From Butyriboletus loyo (taxonomy: Eukaryota; Basidiomycota; Agaricomycetes; Boletales; Boletaceae), in NCBI GenBank assembly GCA_038093515.1, contig JBBPSI010000114.1, forward strand, positions 1-64,000: a stretch of DNA of 64,000 nucleotides, written 5' to 3'. Under the pieces are notes generated by a model. That model did not search any database. It was not told the DNA's origin and worked only from the letters and a program-made list of their open reading frames with translations. Below are positions 12,652 to 23,600 of this stretch, piece after piece. A program made the translations under genes and the position numbers. Position 1 is the first letter of the stretch, and each line of letters starts with the position of its first letter.

Positions 12652-15359
12652 CTAACAGAGTTGCCACATCTTGACATAGTCACTGCAGAGATCATCGATG
12701 AGGAGCCTTTCAGTGGAAAGGGCCGGCACTCACATCTTAAAAGCCCGGCTATCGGCGCTCGAGGGCCACGTTGCGCTCCATGTGCTCTGTGCCGAAGCGA
12801 AATCACGCATCGCCGCTACCACCATTCATGTATTCATTTCAGTTGTGAGCTCAGACGAGACCTCGACGTACTTGCAGAGCCATCATACCACGGTTTCCCA
12901 CCAACGCCATCGGGGAACCATCCGCTGGTTCCGCCAGCTGCAAGGTTGACGACCAGGTAAAATTCTATCAAAACATTCGCATCAGGAGACGTGAAACAAA
13001 AAAGGGGGGGGGCGGACTCACGTTGATCAAACGGTGCAGCTGCGGTACCACCATAGGCAGTCGACCATGGATCCTGAACCTCGATATACTGGCCCGAGGA
13101 CATGTTCATCGCCACGGCGGGAAAGCCACCCACGTTGAAGAAATACGAGTCCGTGTTCTTGGACGAGATGTCGAGATTGATCATGGCTTGTAGTCGACTG
13201 TCTGTGTAGAACCGCATCCAGCTGTCTGTCCACTCCATCGCGTACACGTGGAAGTCGCTCGCAAAGTTTCCTCGTTTGGTGTCCACCCAGCCGTAGAGGC
13301 TCTTGAGAAGCGTGCCGGTGACGCCGCCGGAGCCTGAGGGAGGCCAGATCGCGTTCAGCGCGACGTGGCCGACACGAACCAAGGCTTACCTGTCGAGACG
13401 GGTGTGCTGCCGGATGGGAAAGGACCATAGTTTATGGTCGAGCGCACATAGTTGGATCCTTGAGCAGCGTACGAAGGCAAGTTGCCTCTCGCCTCCATTA
13501 TCTGTATCAAAGCACGTTGGCATCGAAAGCGGACGCATCAAAGACCATTCGAGACATACGTCGATCTCCCCGCTCGCTGGCCACCCACCATAAACACCGG
13601 TGCCTTGGGTGGTGGACGTGTCGTTACCTTCGGGCAGCATCCATATCGCAGGCCATAGCCAATCACCCTGGGGCAATTTGGCACGGACTTCGACTTTGCC
13701 GTACTTGATAAACTTTTTGCCCCGGGTGTTCATGCGACCGCTCATGATGGGGTTAATCACGGTGCCAGCCTGCGCGGAGGACACGGCGGTACATGCATTA
13801 GCACCCCCACCGGTGGAGGACGTAGAGTTGGACGAGGTGGTCGAGTTGGTCGAGTTGGTTCCACCAGCAATGGTCGTGCCGTTCCCCGTGGTGGTGCCCC
13901 CGCTGCCGGTGGTGGTGGTGGTATTGCCAGTGGCAGTGCTATTTCCGTTTCCGGTGACTTGCCTTTTCTGGGCAGGCAACACGTACGCTCCTTGGTCATT
14001 CACACCTACGACGACGAGTTAGCGTGAATGACACCAGTTTCCCGCTCGCAGGACATACTGTTGTTCGCAGTGCACCCGTCGAGCGTGTACGTTGCACCGT
14101 CCATTACAGCACCATACCCGCCGGAGATGGTGTCGCTGGTGAGTGTTGGCATGATGTACAGTTGCCCGTTGGAGATGTAAACGTTGTTTGGTGAATTCGT
14201 TGTCATCTCAAACTCGCCATTTCTGTGTGGCACGTCGAGCCATTTCCATGCACGTTTGTTGTTGCACTCACCCATAGCCACCCAGCTCGACATCCAGTGA
14301 CCACGTGTTGGTGTCGAGGCTACCTCCACTGAACGTGTCATCGAGGACGATGCACAGCTGGCTGTCTTGAAGGAGGTGGACTGTCTGGTATGCGCGAAAG
14401 ACCAACAAAGCGGCGATGAGGAACCCTAGCAGCAGACAGCCAAACGTTACCCATTTGCTCGCGCGCTCGAGCTTTGTCTTGTTGAGCGCCAACCACGGCT
14501 TCTCCTCGTCCTTGAGTTTCTCACGCAAGCGGGTGGACGCCATTGCCTTTTTTTGATAGGGAGGCAAGGGAAGCGCTGTCGTCGAGTTTGCGTTTGAAGG
14601 CGTGTTGTACGGAAGAGCGTTGTTTTGCGACGGTGGCGACCAACCGCTGGAGGGACGGGATGCAGGGGAGAGAAATGGGGTGCGGAATGTCATCGTGGTT
14701 GCCGAGCTGTTCCTTGGAATTGTCGGTGATGCGACGTCTGCGATGCCTGCGGCGGCGGAAGAGCGATAGAGGGTGGAGTTTGAGACCGAGCCAGCCGAGG
14801 AGCGATAAGGTGCGTTGGATGGCAGATTTGACAGGAAGGGTGGATGGGGCAGCGGCAGACCGACACCGGCTGCGTCGCCTAGCTTGTTGATTCGCGGCTG
14901 GCGTGTTGGGGTTGCTGTCGAGCGGGGGACCATGCGAATGGACTCGGCACTGCTCTTGCGCGAGACGACTGCCGGGAGGGGATCTGGGAAGGTGTACGCC
15001 GAGGGCGGGGGTCTCTGCTGGGCGGCGGTGTCGTAGGTGCCGGACTGGTCGTCTGCGAGGTCCGCGGACTGCGCACTGAGTGCGAGCTGGGAGCGACGAC
15101 GATGGTTGCGTGGTGTCTTGCGTACGGAGGAGGTTGCGAGGGAGCTTCGAGGGGAGACGGTGGTGGATGGAGAGGAGGGAGGGAGGTCGCGATCGGAGTC
15201 GGAGGTGTTCTCTATGGACGAGGCCGTCGAGGTGTAGTCGTCGGCGGGGCGCGAGGAGATGAGGAAGAGTGGACGCGGGGGGGACAATGGATGTCCGGTG
15301 AGCGAGTCTTCTTCGCTGGAAGCATTCTGGCTCATGGGGCGGCGATGACTGGGAGACAT
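12652..15359 (-). CDS. KRE6/SKN1-like GH16 beta-glucan synthesis protein (type II membrane protein)
   Basis: ATG at 15359. The first ~280 residues are a Ser/Pro-rich cytosolic tail. One membrane segment (WVTFGCLLLGFLIAALLVF) follows, then a luminal GH16 domain: LVLDDTFSGGSLDTNTW-type opening, NGEFEMTTNSPNNVYI, GKVEVRAKLPQGDWLWPAIWMLP, the catalytic GEIDVMEARGN formed across an intron near 13550, SDFHVYAMEWTD and FYLVVNLAAGGTSGWFPDG. The end, WYDGSSTWSATWP then IDYVKMWQLC, needs a GC-AG intron (12787-12875) followed by a normal intron. A Ser/Thr/Asn/Gly-rich insert lies within the domain near 13800-13990. KRE6 homologues act in the secretory pathway and are needed for beta-1,6-glucan. The gene is divergent from the GT2 gene at 15517. 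Confidence 0.92.
12787..12875 (-). other. Inferred GC-AG intron in the GH16 gene
   Basis: On the minus strand the exon ends GGCTCT and is followed by GCAAGT, the classic GC-type donor, with acceptor CACAG. This is the only junction I found that keeps the family frame (WYDGS joined to STWSATWPSS). The adjacent GT at GTACGT gives a stop or a wrong frame with every nearby AG. Confidence 0.7.
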
Positions 15360-15516
15360 GAAGAAGAAGGAGGAGTTGGGAGGTGGAGCTTAAGTGTGCG
15401 CTGGCCTCACCGAAGGATCGAATCGCCGTGGCTTGATCGGGGTGGGGGTCGATCTGAGATCTCTACCCTCATATAAGGTACGATGTCCGTCGACCAACCT
15501 CGCTCGTGTCGCCGCC
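15360..15516. promoter_or_regulatory. Divergent promoter of the GH16 and GT2 genes
   Basis: 157 bp between the two start codons. A TATA-like CATATAAGG lies near 15470, about 47 bp before the GT2 start codon, and the GT2 start is in a strong context (GCCGCCATGG). Both products are membrane proteins of polysaccharide synthesis, so a shared promoter could coordinate them; that is an inference. Confidence 0.55.
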
Positions 15517-18500
15517 ATGGACTACGACAGATACGACGCCACCCTCCACTGGATATTCAAGCAGACACAGGGCGACGCCTGGTTTCGTCCGAACGAAGAC
15601 GCCCTCCCCCCCGGCGTATGTCTCCGCACCCACGACGGATCCTTTCGTGTCTTTCCCTACGAGGTCGCCGCCCTCGAGCCATTCGAGGCCGCCGTCGCCG
15701 CCTTGAACCCCCTCGTGGCCGTAAAAGTTAGAAGCGCCGCCGTCCATGCCGCTCTCGCAGAGTGCGCCAACGACGACAAGCCGGACGGCGTCTATGTCGA
15801 CGCAGACACCCGCATCCAGATCATCGACACCATGGTCCTCCTTCCGCAGGCAGACAAGGAGCAAAACGCTGCGTTCATCGTGCGTGCGTTGCCTCGTATC
15901 CCTTTCCATCCACAACTTAGCCTCTCCCCAGCGCGATGAACGTGTCCTCGTCGTCTGGTCCGACTCTCTCGATACCATCATACCCGTCGCCCGCGATTTC
16001 GAAGACCGTCTCATACGCCTTCTCTGGAGAAATCGTCCCCCCTTCACCTCCTCCGTCATCTCTTCCCATTCTGCACCCGCCTCAACCTCCGGCCACTCCC
16101 CCCTCGGCACCCCCCGAGTGCAAGAGAAACACGTCGAATCAGACAGCCCAAGTCCCACTCCACCACGATTCCGGCGCACGTGGTATGGCCGCAAGGTTTC
16201 CATGTTCCCGTCAGACGTTGAAAAGGCCCATGAACCGTCTCAGCGCACGACAGTGCTTTACGCCTCGTTCTATAACGGCTTTGCAGCCGGGCTTGCCGCA
16301 GGTAAGATCACCTACCCTATCCAATCTATTCGTGCGTAAATCTCTCTCCCCTTCCAGTCTTCATGGGCAACGGCATCAAGATTCTCGTGCAAGAATACAT
16401 GCTCGACCAAGACCCCACACATTTCGTGCTCCTCATCCTTGTTCCACCCCTGTTCTCCATATCATTGGTCAGCCCGCTTGGCTCTCGCGTATCACCACTA
16501 ACACGTTTCCTGCAGTTTTTCACTCTTCAACTCGTCCAGAACCTCGCGATGATCCTTGGTCCAATCGCACACTACCACGAGAACTCGCGATATTACTCTG
16601 CAATCCCACCCAAACCAAACAAGGAGATGGATACCGCACTCCCTCATATCACGATCCAGATGCCAGTTTACAAAGAAAGCCTGGACGCAGTCTTGTGGGT
16701 CTCACCTACTTTATCCGATCATCAACTCCCTCACATCCAAAAACAGGGCTCCATCGATAGAATCACTCAAGCGTGCCATGCAAACCTACGCCCGACAAGG
16801 CGGAACGTCTTCCATATTCGTCAACGACGACGGTTTGCGTCTGCTCCCTCCCACCGACGCTGTCGCTCGTTTGTCTTTCTATGCTACACATAACATCGCT
16901 TGGGTCGCTCGTCCAGCGCATACATTCAACGCCAAGACAAATCCACAAGGTATGTGTTTTGCGTCGCGGAGTGGCCGAGCTTTGCAAAGCAATTCGTAGG
17001 CTTTAAACGTGCGGGTCGCTTTAAGAAGGCGTCGAACATGAACTATGCCCTTGATCTCAGTTTACGTATGGAGCGCATCCTCGAGCAACTCCAATCAGAG
17101 ACTTCATCTGCAAACCTCCGAGGTTCCGTCTCTACGTCCGGACTAGATGGCTATTCCACAGGGCCGACTTCCGGTACGTACGGGTTACAATACGAAGGGC
17201 GTGCAGGAAACGACCAAAGTGTACTTCCGCCGTACGTAGCTCAAGCATCAAGTGGTGCTGGTACCCCTACTAGACCTGGTACCCCGGGAAATTCCGCTCC
17301 TGTCTCTACCAGTGGCTCTGGAGCACCGAATACGCCTAGCCCTCCACTTCCTATCATCGAAGACTTGGAAGAACGTGCGTTGCAGATGGCAATGGAAGAA
17401 GGTAGCTTCGGTTCTCCGTTTCCGTTGTACGTTGGCACTAAATGTATTCGCGTGGTCAGTCTTCCAAGAATCTGGCTCCCTCTATCGTCCCTGGGCAGCG
17501 AATTCCCGCTCACTCCGCATTGGTCCCATAATTTTACTCGTCGACGCTGATACGGTTGTACCGGAAGACTGTTTCCGCGATGCTGCGCGCGAATTCGCGG
17601 AGCTGGCGAGTCAAGAACTTGCAGTACTGCAGCACGAGAGCGGTCTGTAGCTTCGATCCCCCTATTGCTTCAGTTTGGTGTATTCACGGACGCTCCAGAC
17701 GTCATGCAGGTCGCACACCACTACTTTGAAAATGGGATTGCGTTCTTCACTCGTCGAATCAACAAATGTATTTCCATGGCTTGTGCCAATGGTGAAGTCG
17801 CCCCGTTCGTCGGTCATAACGCCTTCCTCCGTTGGCAGGCACTTCAAGATGCTGCTTTCGTCGACCCCGTGTACGGTGAACAAAAGATATGGTCGGAATC
17901 CAATGTAAGTGAGGACTTTGATATGGCTCTCAGATTACAATTACGTGGATACATCATCCGGTGCGTTGACTCCAGCCCCACATCCGGGAATTGGATGGTC
18001 GTTTACGCGTTCTTCTTACCCAGATGGGCATCGTACTCTAAAGGTGGCTTTAAGGAGGGCGTGACACTCACGGTAGACGACGAACTCAACCGTTGGCAAA
18101 AGTATGCTTACGGATGTAGCGAGTAAGTACCCTCCCTATCGCGTGTTCCCTCGGTGATATTACCTGAATAGGTTATTGTTCAACCCACTTGTGCAATGGT
18201 GGTGCAAAGGACCCATCAATCACCAAATTCACAAATTCATGTGGTCAAGCGCTCCGACACATTACAAGATATCCATGTTGGCTTGTGCGTTCCCCATTTC
18301 CGACGCGAGAGTTTAGCTTGATCTAATTTTATTCCCCCCCAAGACATGTTCTCGTACTGTCCGTCTTATTTTGTTTCATCCCTTTCAAAAGACTCACCAA
18401 CGATCATCGATCTTCTATAGATGGAATTTCTGTCTCTGTCACGCTCTCATTCCTGAACTACTTTTTACTCGGATTTCAGTTTCCTGTCGACGGTTATTAC

Positions 18501-19446
18501 ATGCACAGCTTCGAGATCTGGCTGGCCACAACCGTCGTGTTTTTCGGTCTCGGAAATCTGGGCTACACATTGCTGCAATACAGACTGGGCGAGAAGGGCG
18601 TTGTGTGGGCTTTCGTGGAAACCTTGATGTGGGTTCCATTCTTGTGAGTGTCGAATTTTCATCTGGCCACATTAGCGGCAGGAATTCATTAGATACCAGT
18701 TTCTTCTTCTTCGGCGGTCTTGGTATTCCGCTATCAATGGCCATGTTGGCACATCTATTCTCATACGATATCACTTGGACGGCCACGAAGAAGGAAGTGG
18801 AACGATCTAATTTCTTCAAGGAAGTGCCGAGGATATTGAAGAGGTAGGCTTTCGTCATCTCGCTCCACATTCCTTATCACACTTCTGGCACACTCCTTAT
18901 CGGAATCTCCTGGCTCCAACCTTCCTGTGTTCTCGCTCCATAATACTCTACCGATATCCACTGTTTCATTACCCGACGAGGTAATCCGATCTGTGCTGAT
19001 GCGCGACCACATCCTGCAGGTTTTGGTTTCCCTTCCTCGTGTGCATCGTGCTCCTAGCGGGCATGATTATCGTCAGCACACCGCTTGTTCCTTATCAATG
19101 GCAGCTCACCGGAAATGGATGGGCTGTCGTCCTTCCACTTGCGTTGGTGTTTCCTTTTCTGAAAGCTTGTTCTTGTACTTAGATATTTCGGATCACAGGA
19201 TTGTTTGCACATGTCATATATTGTTCCCGGTGAGCACTCTTCCATTACTTCCATCCCTTCGAGGCGTCTACTGTTTCCGCGCGGATATTGCATGATCGGC
19301 CCCTACATGGACATTTCGATGTCGAAACGCCGCGTTCTATCACTCATCCATTCGTCTCCGTCGTTATGGGGGCTGACCAATCGCGGCGTTTACCGCTGCC
19401 TCTCCAGATCGTCCTCAATCCATGGTTGATGATATTCTCCTACTAA
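15517..19446 (+). CDS. Membrane family 2 glycosyltransferase (fungal ZtGT2-like type)
   Basis: ATG at 15517 (MDYDRYDATLHWIFKQTQGD). A long N-terminal cytosolic region (EPFEAAVAALNPLVAVKVRS, ERVLVVWSDSLDTIIP) precedes two membrane segments near 16400-16550. The GT2 catalytic core follows: ITIQMPVYKESLD, VNDDGLRLL, ILLVDADTVVPEDC (DxD), SEDFDMALRLQLRGY (acid-base ED) and ELNRWQKYAYG (xxxRW). Several membrane segments close the protein. There are about 12 introns. The architecture resembles processive polysaccharide synthases. The gene family appears conserved in filamentous fungi and I believe it is the type shown in Zymoseptoria to affect growth on solid surfaces, but that link is from memory and not secure. 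The last exon is uncertain: NPWLMIFSY with stop at 19446, or another frame stopping at 19429. Confidence 0.82.
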
Positions 19447-20586
19447 ACACCATGGCGTCCTCCACCTCACTCTCTTCTCATGCACCATATCGCGTACTCA
19501 AGCAAGCACAATCATGTTGATTCCATGCATCCACCGCAACTTCAAACGTAACCCAAGTGGACAGACATGTCTTCAGTCAAAGAACATTCATCCCCATTTC
19601 AACCCATTGGCTTCAACGCATTTTTTGTACGGATTCTACCTAATTATCTCATCCATGGCCAAAGTTATTCTCACTTTCGTTGCACGTTAAATTACTCGTA
19701 CCCTCTTGGACCGTTGCATTGAAACCCTGCGCTTACCCTCCCGGTAGTCGTTCATGTGCCGTGTGCCATGTGTACCCACTCTATAGAAGCAAACTTTTTT
19801 TGCCGTTCGATTGCCTGATTTCGTTCCCGCCCCCCTTCACGTAGATGACCTACCCATTAGACTTGCGCGTGTTTCCACCAGACGGAGCGACAGACAAGAG
19901 CTGTGTCTATCATACATTCGTCACGAACGAGTGGGGTGCCATCCACGGAGGTTACTTGAACGGAGTCTACGGTACATGGGGTATTAAGCCATTGGACCCA
20001 GGGACGTGGCCTGCTGTATGACACGTGGCGTCCATCGGACGTCATCGTCGCGGCGGGAATGATGCACTGCATCAGACTCGGAATTAAAAACAAGTACCAG
20101 TGACCGACCCGACGAGAGTGCCAGTTTTCATGCGTGAATACCCGAGTCCTCGAGGCTGTTGCCCCCTCCGATCGTGCCAGTGAGATCGTACCAGTGATGT
20201 TGAACGAGGCCACTGAGATGGCCAGCGCGGTCTCGGATGTCGATTATTCATATTCATATCGAACTGTGGTGATCTATAAAATTACCAATATGATGGCGCA
20301 GGAGCAAGGTTTGGGGCATTTGGCGTTGGGTGTTGGCACGGTGAGCATGTGATGGACCGCTGTCAGCAGGCAGGTTGTTGTACAGCTTCTAGGACCTGAT
20401 TAATTGGCCAAACGTCAAATGGGCGACGGGTTGAATCTGTCTTGAAAAAAAAAAGAAAAAGGGGTGGGGGGGCCTACTTTACCTACTTTAGAGCGAAGGT
20501 CGGACGGTTTGTAACCGCCCACAAGCGACGTACTCGATCCTGAATTGTTTGGCGAATAGTAGTAACACGAATCTGAACGTCCGCAT
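19447..20586. other. Gene-poor stretch with one small unassigned open frame
   Basis: An ATG at 19845 opens 58 codons on the plus strand (MTYPLDLRVFPPDGATD to DPGTWPAV, stop at 20021). I recognise no family and no clear splice partner. A plus-strand frame at 20134-20352 is likewise unassigned. These could be fragments of a decayed gene. The 5' part presumably holds the GT2 3' UTR. Confidence 0.3.
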
Positions 20587-20679
20587 CAGTGAAGCGGTTA
20601 TTGGTCGGAACCACCGGTTAGCAGTCTGTAGCACTCGGCTACGCTCGGTTAGCATCGGAAACCAGCAACTGTTTTACTG
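20587..20679 (+). mobile_element. 93-bp MITE-like repeat, copy 1
   Basis: Begins CAGTGAAGCGGTTATTGGT and ends with the imperfect inverted complement ACCAGCAACTGTTTTACTG (14 of 19 positions match as a terminal inverted repeat). It is the same length as the copy at 49568-49660 and differs from it at only seven positions, six of them transitions. The core contains GTAGCACTCGGCTAC. Target-site duplication is not clear. It sits 26 bp upstream of a tRNA-Gly gene. Confidence 0.75.
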
Positions 20680-20704
20680 ATGCGCTGCAACGAACTCCCG
20701 TACG

Positions 20705-20774
20705 GCATTAATGGGGTAGTGGTAACCTGGGTCGTTGCCATCGACCCGCCGGGGGTTCGATTCCCCCTTAATGC
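20705..20774 (+). tRNA. tRNA-Gly (anticodon GCC), copy 1
   Basis: A 70-nt sequence folds as a complete cloverleaf: acceptor stem GCATTAA with TTAATGC (7 bp), D stem GGGT/ACCT, anticodon stem GGTCG/CGACC with loop TTGCCAT (anticodon GCC), a 4-nt variable loop and T arm GGGGG-TTCGATT-CCCCC. No intron. It is identical to the copy at 27396. The internal A and B box positions (TAGTGGTAACC and GGTTCGATTCC) are good. CCA is not encoded, as expected for a nuclear gene. Confidence 0.95.
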
Positions 20775-21132
20775 AATATTGTGATATTCTGTTTTGTTGT
20801 TTTTCTTCTTCTGTCTTCTTTTTTACTATGTAGAACGGCTCGAGCTCGTACGTCGGACTGGTGTAGCCACCTTGCCTCGCTAGGTGAACGACTTTTGTGT
20901 GCATGAATTGCAAGAGCAGTGCTCTGGTCTGGAACCCGGAAAGAGAGGATGTGGCTAATCAAGTACCGTGTGGCCAGATACAAGCCATGCGTCCGGTGAT
21001 CACTGAAGGAAACAAGATATATTGGATTGCACTAGCAGAATACACCTTTACGCGAAATATCAAACGTCCTGTTTTCGTGGTGCGGTCGACTGCTGAAGCT
21101 GAAGGTAACAAACTCCGACGATCTGCATAGGA
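20775..21132. other. Intergenic, no gene seen
   Basis: Lies between the tRNA and the V-ATPase stop codon. A T-rich run downstream of the tRNA (TTTTG at about 20793, more near 20820) may serve as the RNA polymerase III stop signal. The rest is unremarkable. Confidence 0.45.
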
Positions 21133-22129
21133 TTATGAGTAGAACTTTCTGTTCTCGTTGGGGCCGAACAAATCTCTCCTGATCTCTGGCAACATCTATT
21201 TAGAGTATCAGCAACCGAGACTCGTCGCTCAAAGAAACTACTCGCTCTGTCTTCCAGCAATCTCAAACGCTCATCCAAGGCATTGTCGATCGTTATTCGC
21301 TTACTGCCGTTGAGGAGTTTGATACCTCCAGAACTGGTCGATGGTGTATCAGAAGCTTTGAACGACAAGACAGGAAGAAAATGCAAACATACCTCTCGTC
21401 GCTCAGTGTTCCCTGGACATCGAAAGTTATCCGACGACCGCTGAGCTCGCTATAAGTCTCGGCAGCAGCTTCTCCGACCTTTTGCACCCGCTCAACGTCC
21501 TTTTCGCGCACGATCAACGTCACGCGTGGTTCCATGAGTTGAAGGAATCCTTGAACGATGGCTCCTTGGAGAAATTGCGTGTACCGACCCTCGTCCTCGG
21601 CAAACGTCACGATCTGCGAACGTGCGATCGCAAACAATTCCTGGAGCTGTTCTTCCCTGCGATGCAACAGTCTCAAACGCGACTTGTTCGTCAGATTAGA
21701 CTGTGCGCTACGCGAAGTCGTTTTTTTGAATGAGCACACCAAAGACGAGCTGTGATTGTCTACGTACATCTTTTGCGCGACCTCGACGCCCTTGCGTTTC
21801 TTTTCGTATTGCGCATCGATGGCTTGCTGTTCTTGTTTGACGAGCTTGGCCTATACGGGAAACGGAGATGATGAGCAAGAGCCGAATAGAATGCATCGGC
21901 TCGTTCACGCCGCGTGAGGGGGAAATGTGAGCACCTTCTCGATGGCGAACTCTTCGTCGGCCTTGACATGGATCTCCCGAGCCTTTTCCAAGGCCTCTTG
22001 TTTGATAAAAGTGACCTAGACACGCCCAATCCAGCGCTGAGTAACGTTGTCCGTGTACGGATTCGACGAACGAACCATCTTGTTCATCTCGCTCAACACT
22101 TCGTCATCGTTGAGAGGTCTCGTAGCCAT
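21133..22129 (-). CDS. VMA4: V-type H+-ATPase subunit E
   Basis: ATG at 22129 gives MATRPLNDDEVLSEMNKMV. Successive exons give FIKQEALEKAREIHVKADEE, FAIEK, AKLVKQEQQAIDAQYEKK, then NKSRLRLLHRREEQLQELF, the long charged helix of the peripheral stalk. QLMEPRVTLIVREKDVERV and SSGGIKLLNGSKRITIDNAL form the C-terminal domain; the protein ends RRDLFGPNENRKFYS with stop at 21133. Subunit E pairs with subunit G in the stator of the vacuolar proton pump. The last junction has two acceptor choices, but the frame of the ending is clear. The identity is secure. Confidence 0.94.
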
Positions 22130-22379
22130 GGTTCTGTACGTTTGTGACGGAAAGGGATCGTAAAGCTGGAGGGTAGCGCACAAAGGCAAGCCCTGTGCTA
22201 GCGAGAGCTGCCTATTCACGGCGCTCGATTTGATCATGTGACTAAACCCCTATCGTAGCGTACTCGGTGAAACAAGCCAAATAGCTTGGGATTCATGAAG
22301 GGTCTTATGACCGTGAACGCCAAACCATCTGAGATGTTTTAATTTTGACCAATATCCATCTCCAGATAAACCGCTGGTT

Positions 22380-23090
22380 TGCTGAGCATGAATGTTGTTA
22401 TTCGGTTACTACGTCGAGGTACGTTATCAATTGGTTACCAACTACAAGGTCATTAGAAGTGTGACGAATATCCGGATGTCTTGGTTCTGTACAAGCTGAG
22501 TAACTCATGACGAGACATCCCCCACTTGAGCTTCTATGAAGCATAGCGGCAGTTCGACAGATTATCTTGGTACATTATTGGTTAGAAACTCTGATTAACA
22601 ATTCGATGCAGATGCAAATGCTTGGATGGTATGTTGTCAGCTACAGATGACTGAAGTGATGTACCCATGCATGCTAGATGTTCCACGTTTGGGATCACAT
22701 TGACTCTACGACTAACGACATCACATCAGGTGCGTATTCTCTTCGAAATAGTGATGATCGTCATTAAACGTGCTCAAATGGGCAAGGGCATCTGCATCGG
22801 AAAGTGGGGTCAATTGAAAGGTCGATTATTGTATACTTTCGCTGGCACCTCGGAATGGAAAATCGATATGGGTTTTTCAGCGAGTACGTACCGATACTTG
22901 AGCCCATCTCATATATATGTTCCGTTATACTTGGGCTATGCTATTGCACCATATAATCTTGCTCTGCACGGCGGTTTGATCGTCGCTGATGTTCCACAGC
23001 CAGGATTCACGTCCTGACCCAAGTGACCCCACCAGCGGCGCCCGCCAACTATAACACTGGCTCGATCAAAGGCACGTGTCTTTGTGGCAG
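22380..23090 (+). pseudogene. Decayed partial copy of the GH95 alpha-fucosidase gene
   Basis: Blocks of this region match, in order, the intact GH95 gene downstream: near 22386 (ATGTTGTTATTC) with 25390, 22620-22720 with 25775-25860 (GCTTGGATGGTA, CCCATGCATGC), 22767-22835 with 26278-26345 (CGTGCTCAAATGG), 22850-22880 with 26388-26415, 22930-22990 with 26510-26560 (GGCTATGCTATTGCAC) and 22997-23085 with 26995-27060. The blocks are separated by deletions and the frame is broken many times. The N-terminal half and the catalytic Glu and Asp segments are missing. It looks like an old tandem duplicate on the same strand. Confidence 0.88.
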
Positions 23091-23600
23091 GATTAAGCAG
23101 CGGAAACTAGAGGACCTACATCTGCAGCCTCCACGGTTGGGTGATCGGATACTGTTGGGATAATGTGATGATTGACCACCGGTATGTACGGCAACCTAAC
23201 AGAATGGAATTTTGCATGTAGGGTGTGTTCTTTTGTCCATTTCTCGTGCCAATGGTGTGAGTATGCAATGAGCTAGTTGTGTTGAGCAATATGGCACGTG
23301 ATAGCTATGATTGGCCTGTCCTCCGAATCTGAGTGTGCATGTGAGATCCGAGCAATCAAAATGTCGTTATGCTCCCCGGCCCGTTCTCCGGCCCTTATTT
23401 GGGTGGGTTCGTCCTTTTATCCATCATCGTCGCTCGCCCTCAGTCTCATCCCCATCATCAGCCGTTCCGCTCCCATCCCACTGGACTGGCCATCGATTCC
23501 CCAGAGCATGTGTATAGCCTCGATTCCCCGGTTCATCGAAGAAAATTTCTAGGATCATTATTCGGCTACCTACTACCATCAAGTCCTCCTACTAGAAACC

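Noticed and set aside
12347..12667. A 106-codon minus-strand frame downstream of the GH16 gene
   Set aside because: It overlaps the inferred last GH16 exon in another frame and lies in 3' flank; no family similarity seen.
13600..14022. A 140-codon plus-strand frame rich in Val/Pro
   Set aside because: It is the antisense of the Ser/Thr/Gly-rich insertion of the GH16 gene; its composition is explained by that repeat.
19857..20213. A 118-codon minus-strand frame
   Set aside because: It begins with GTG rather than ATG and has no motif; antisense to another small open frame.
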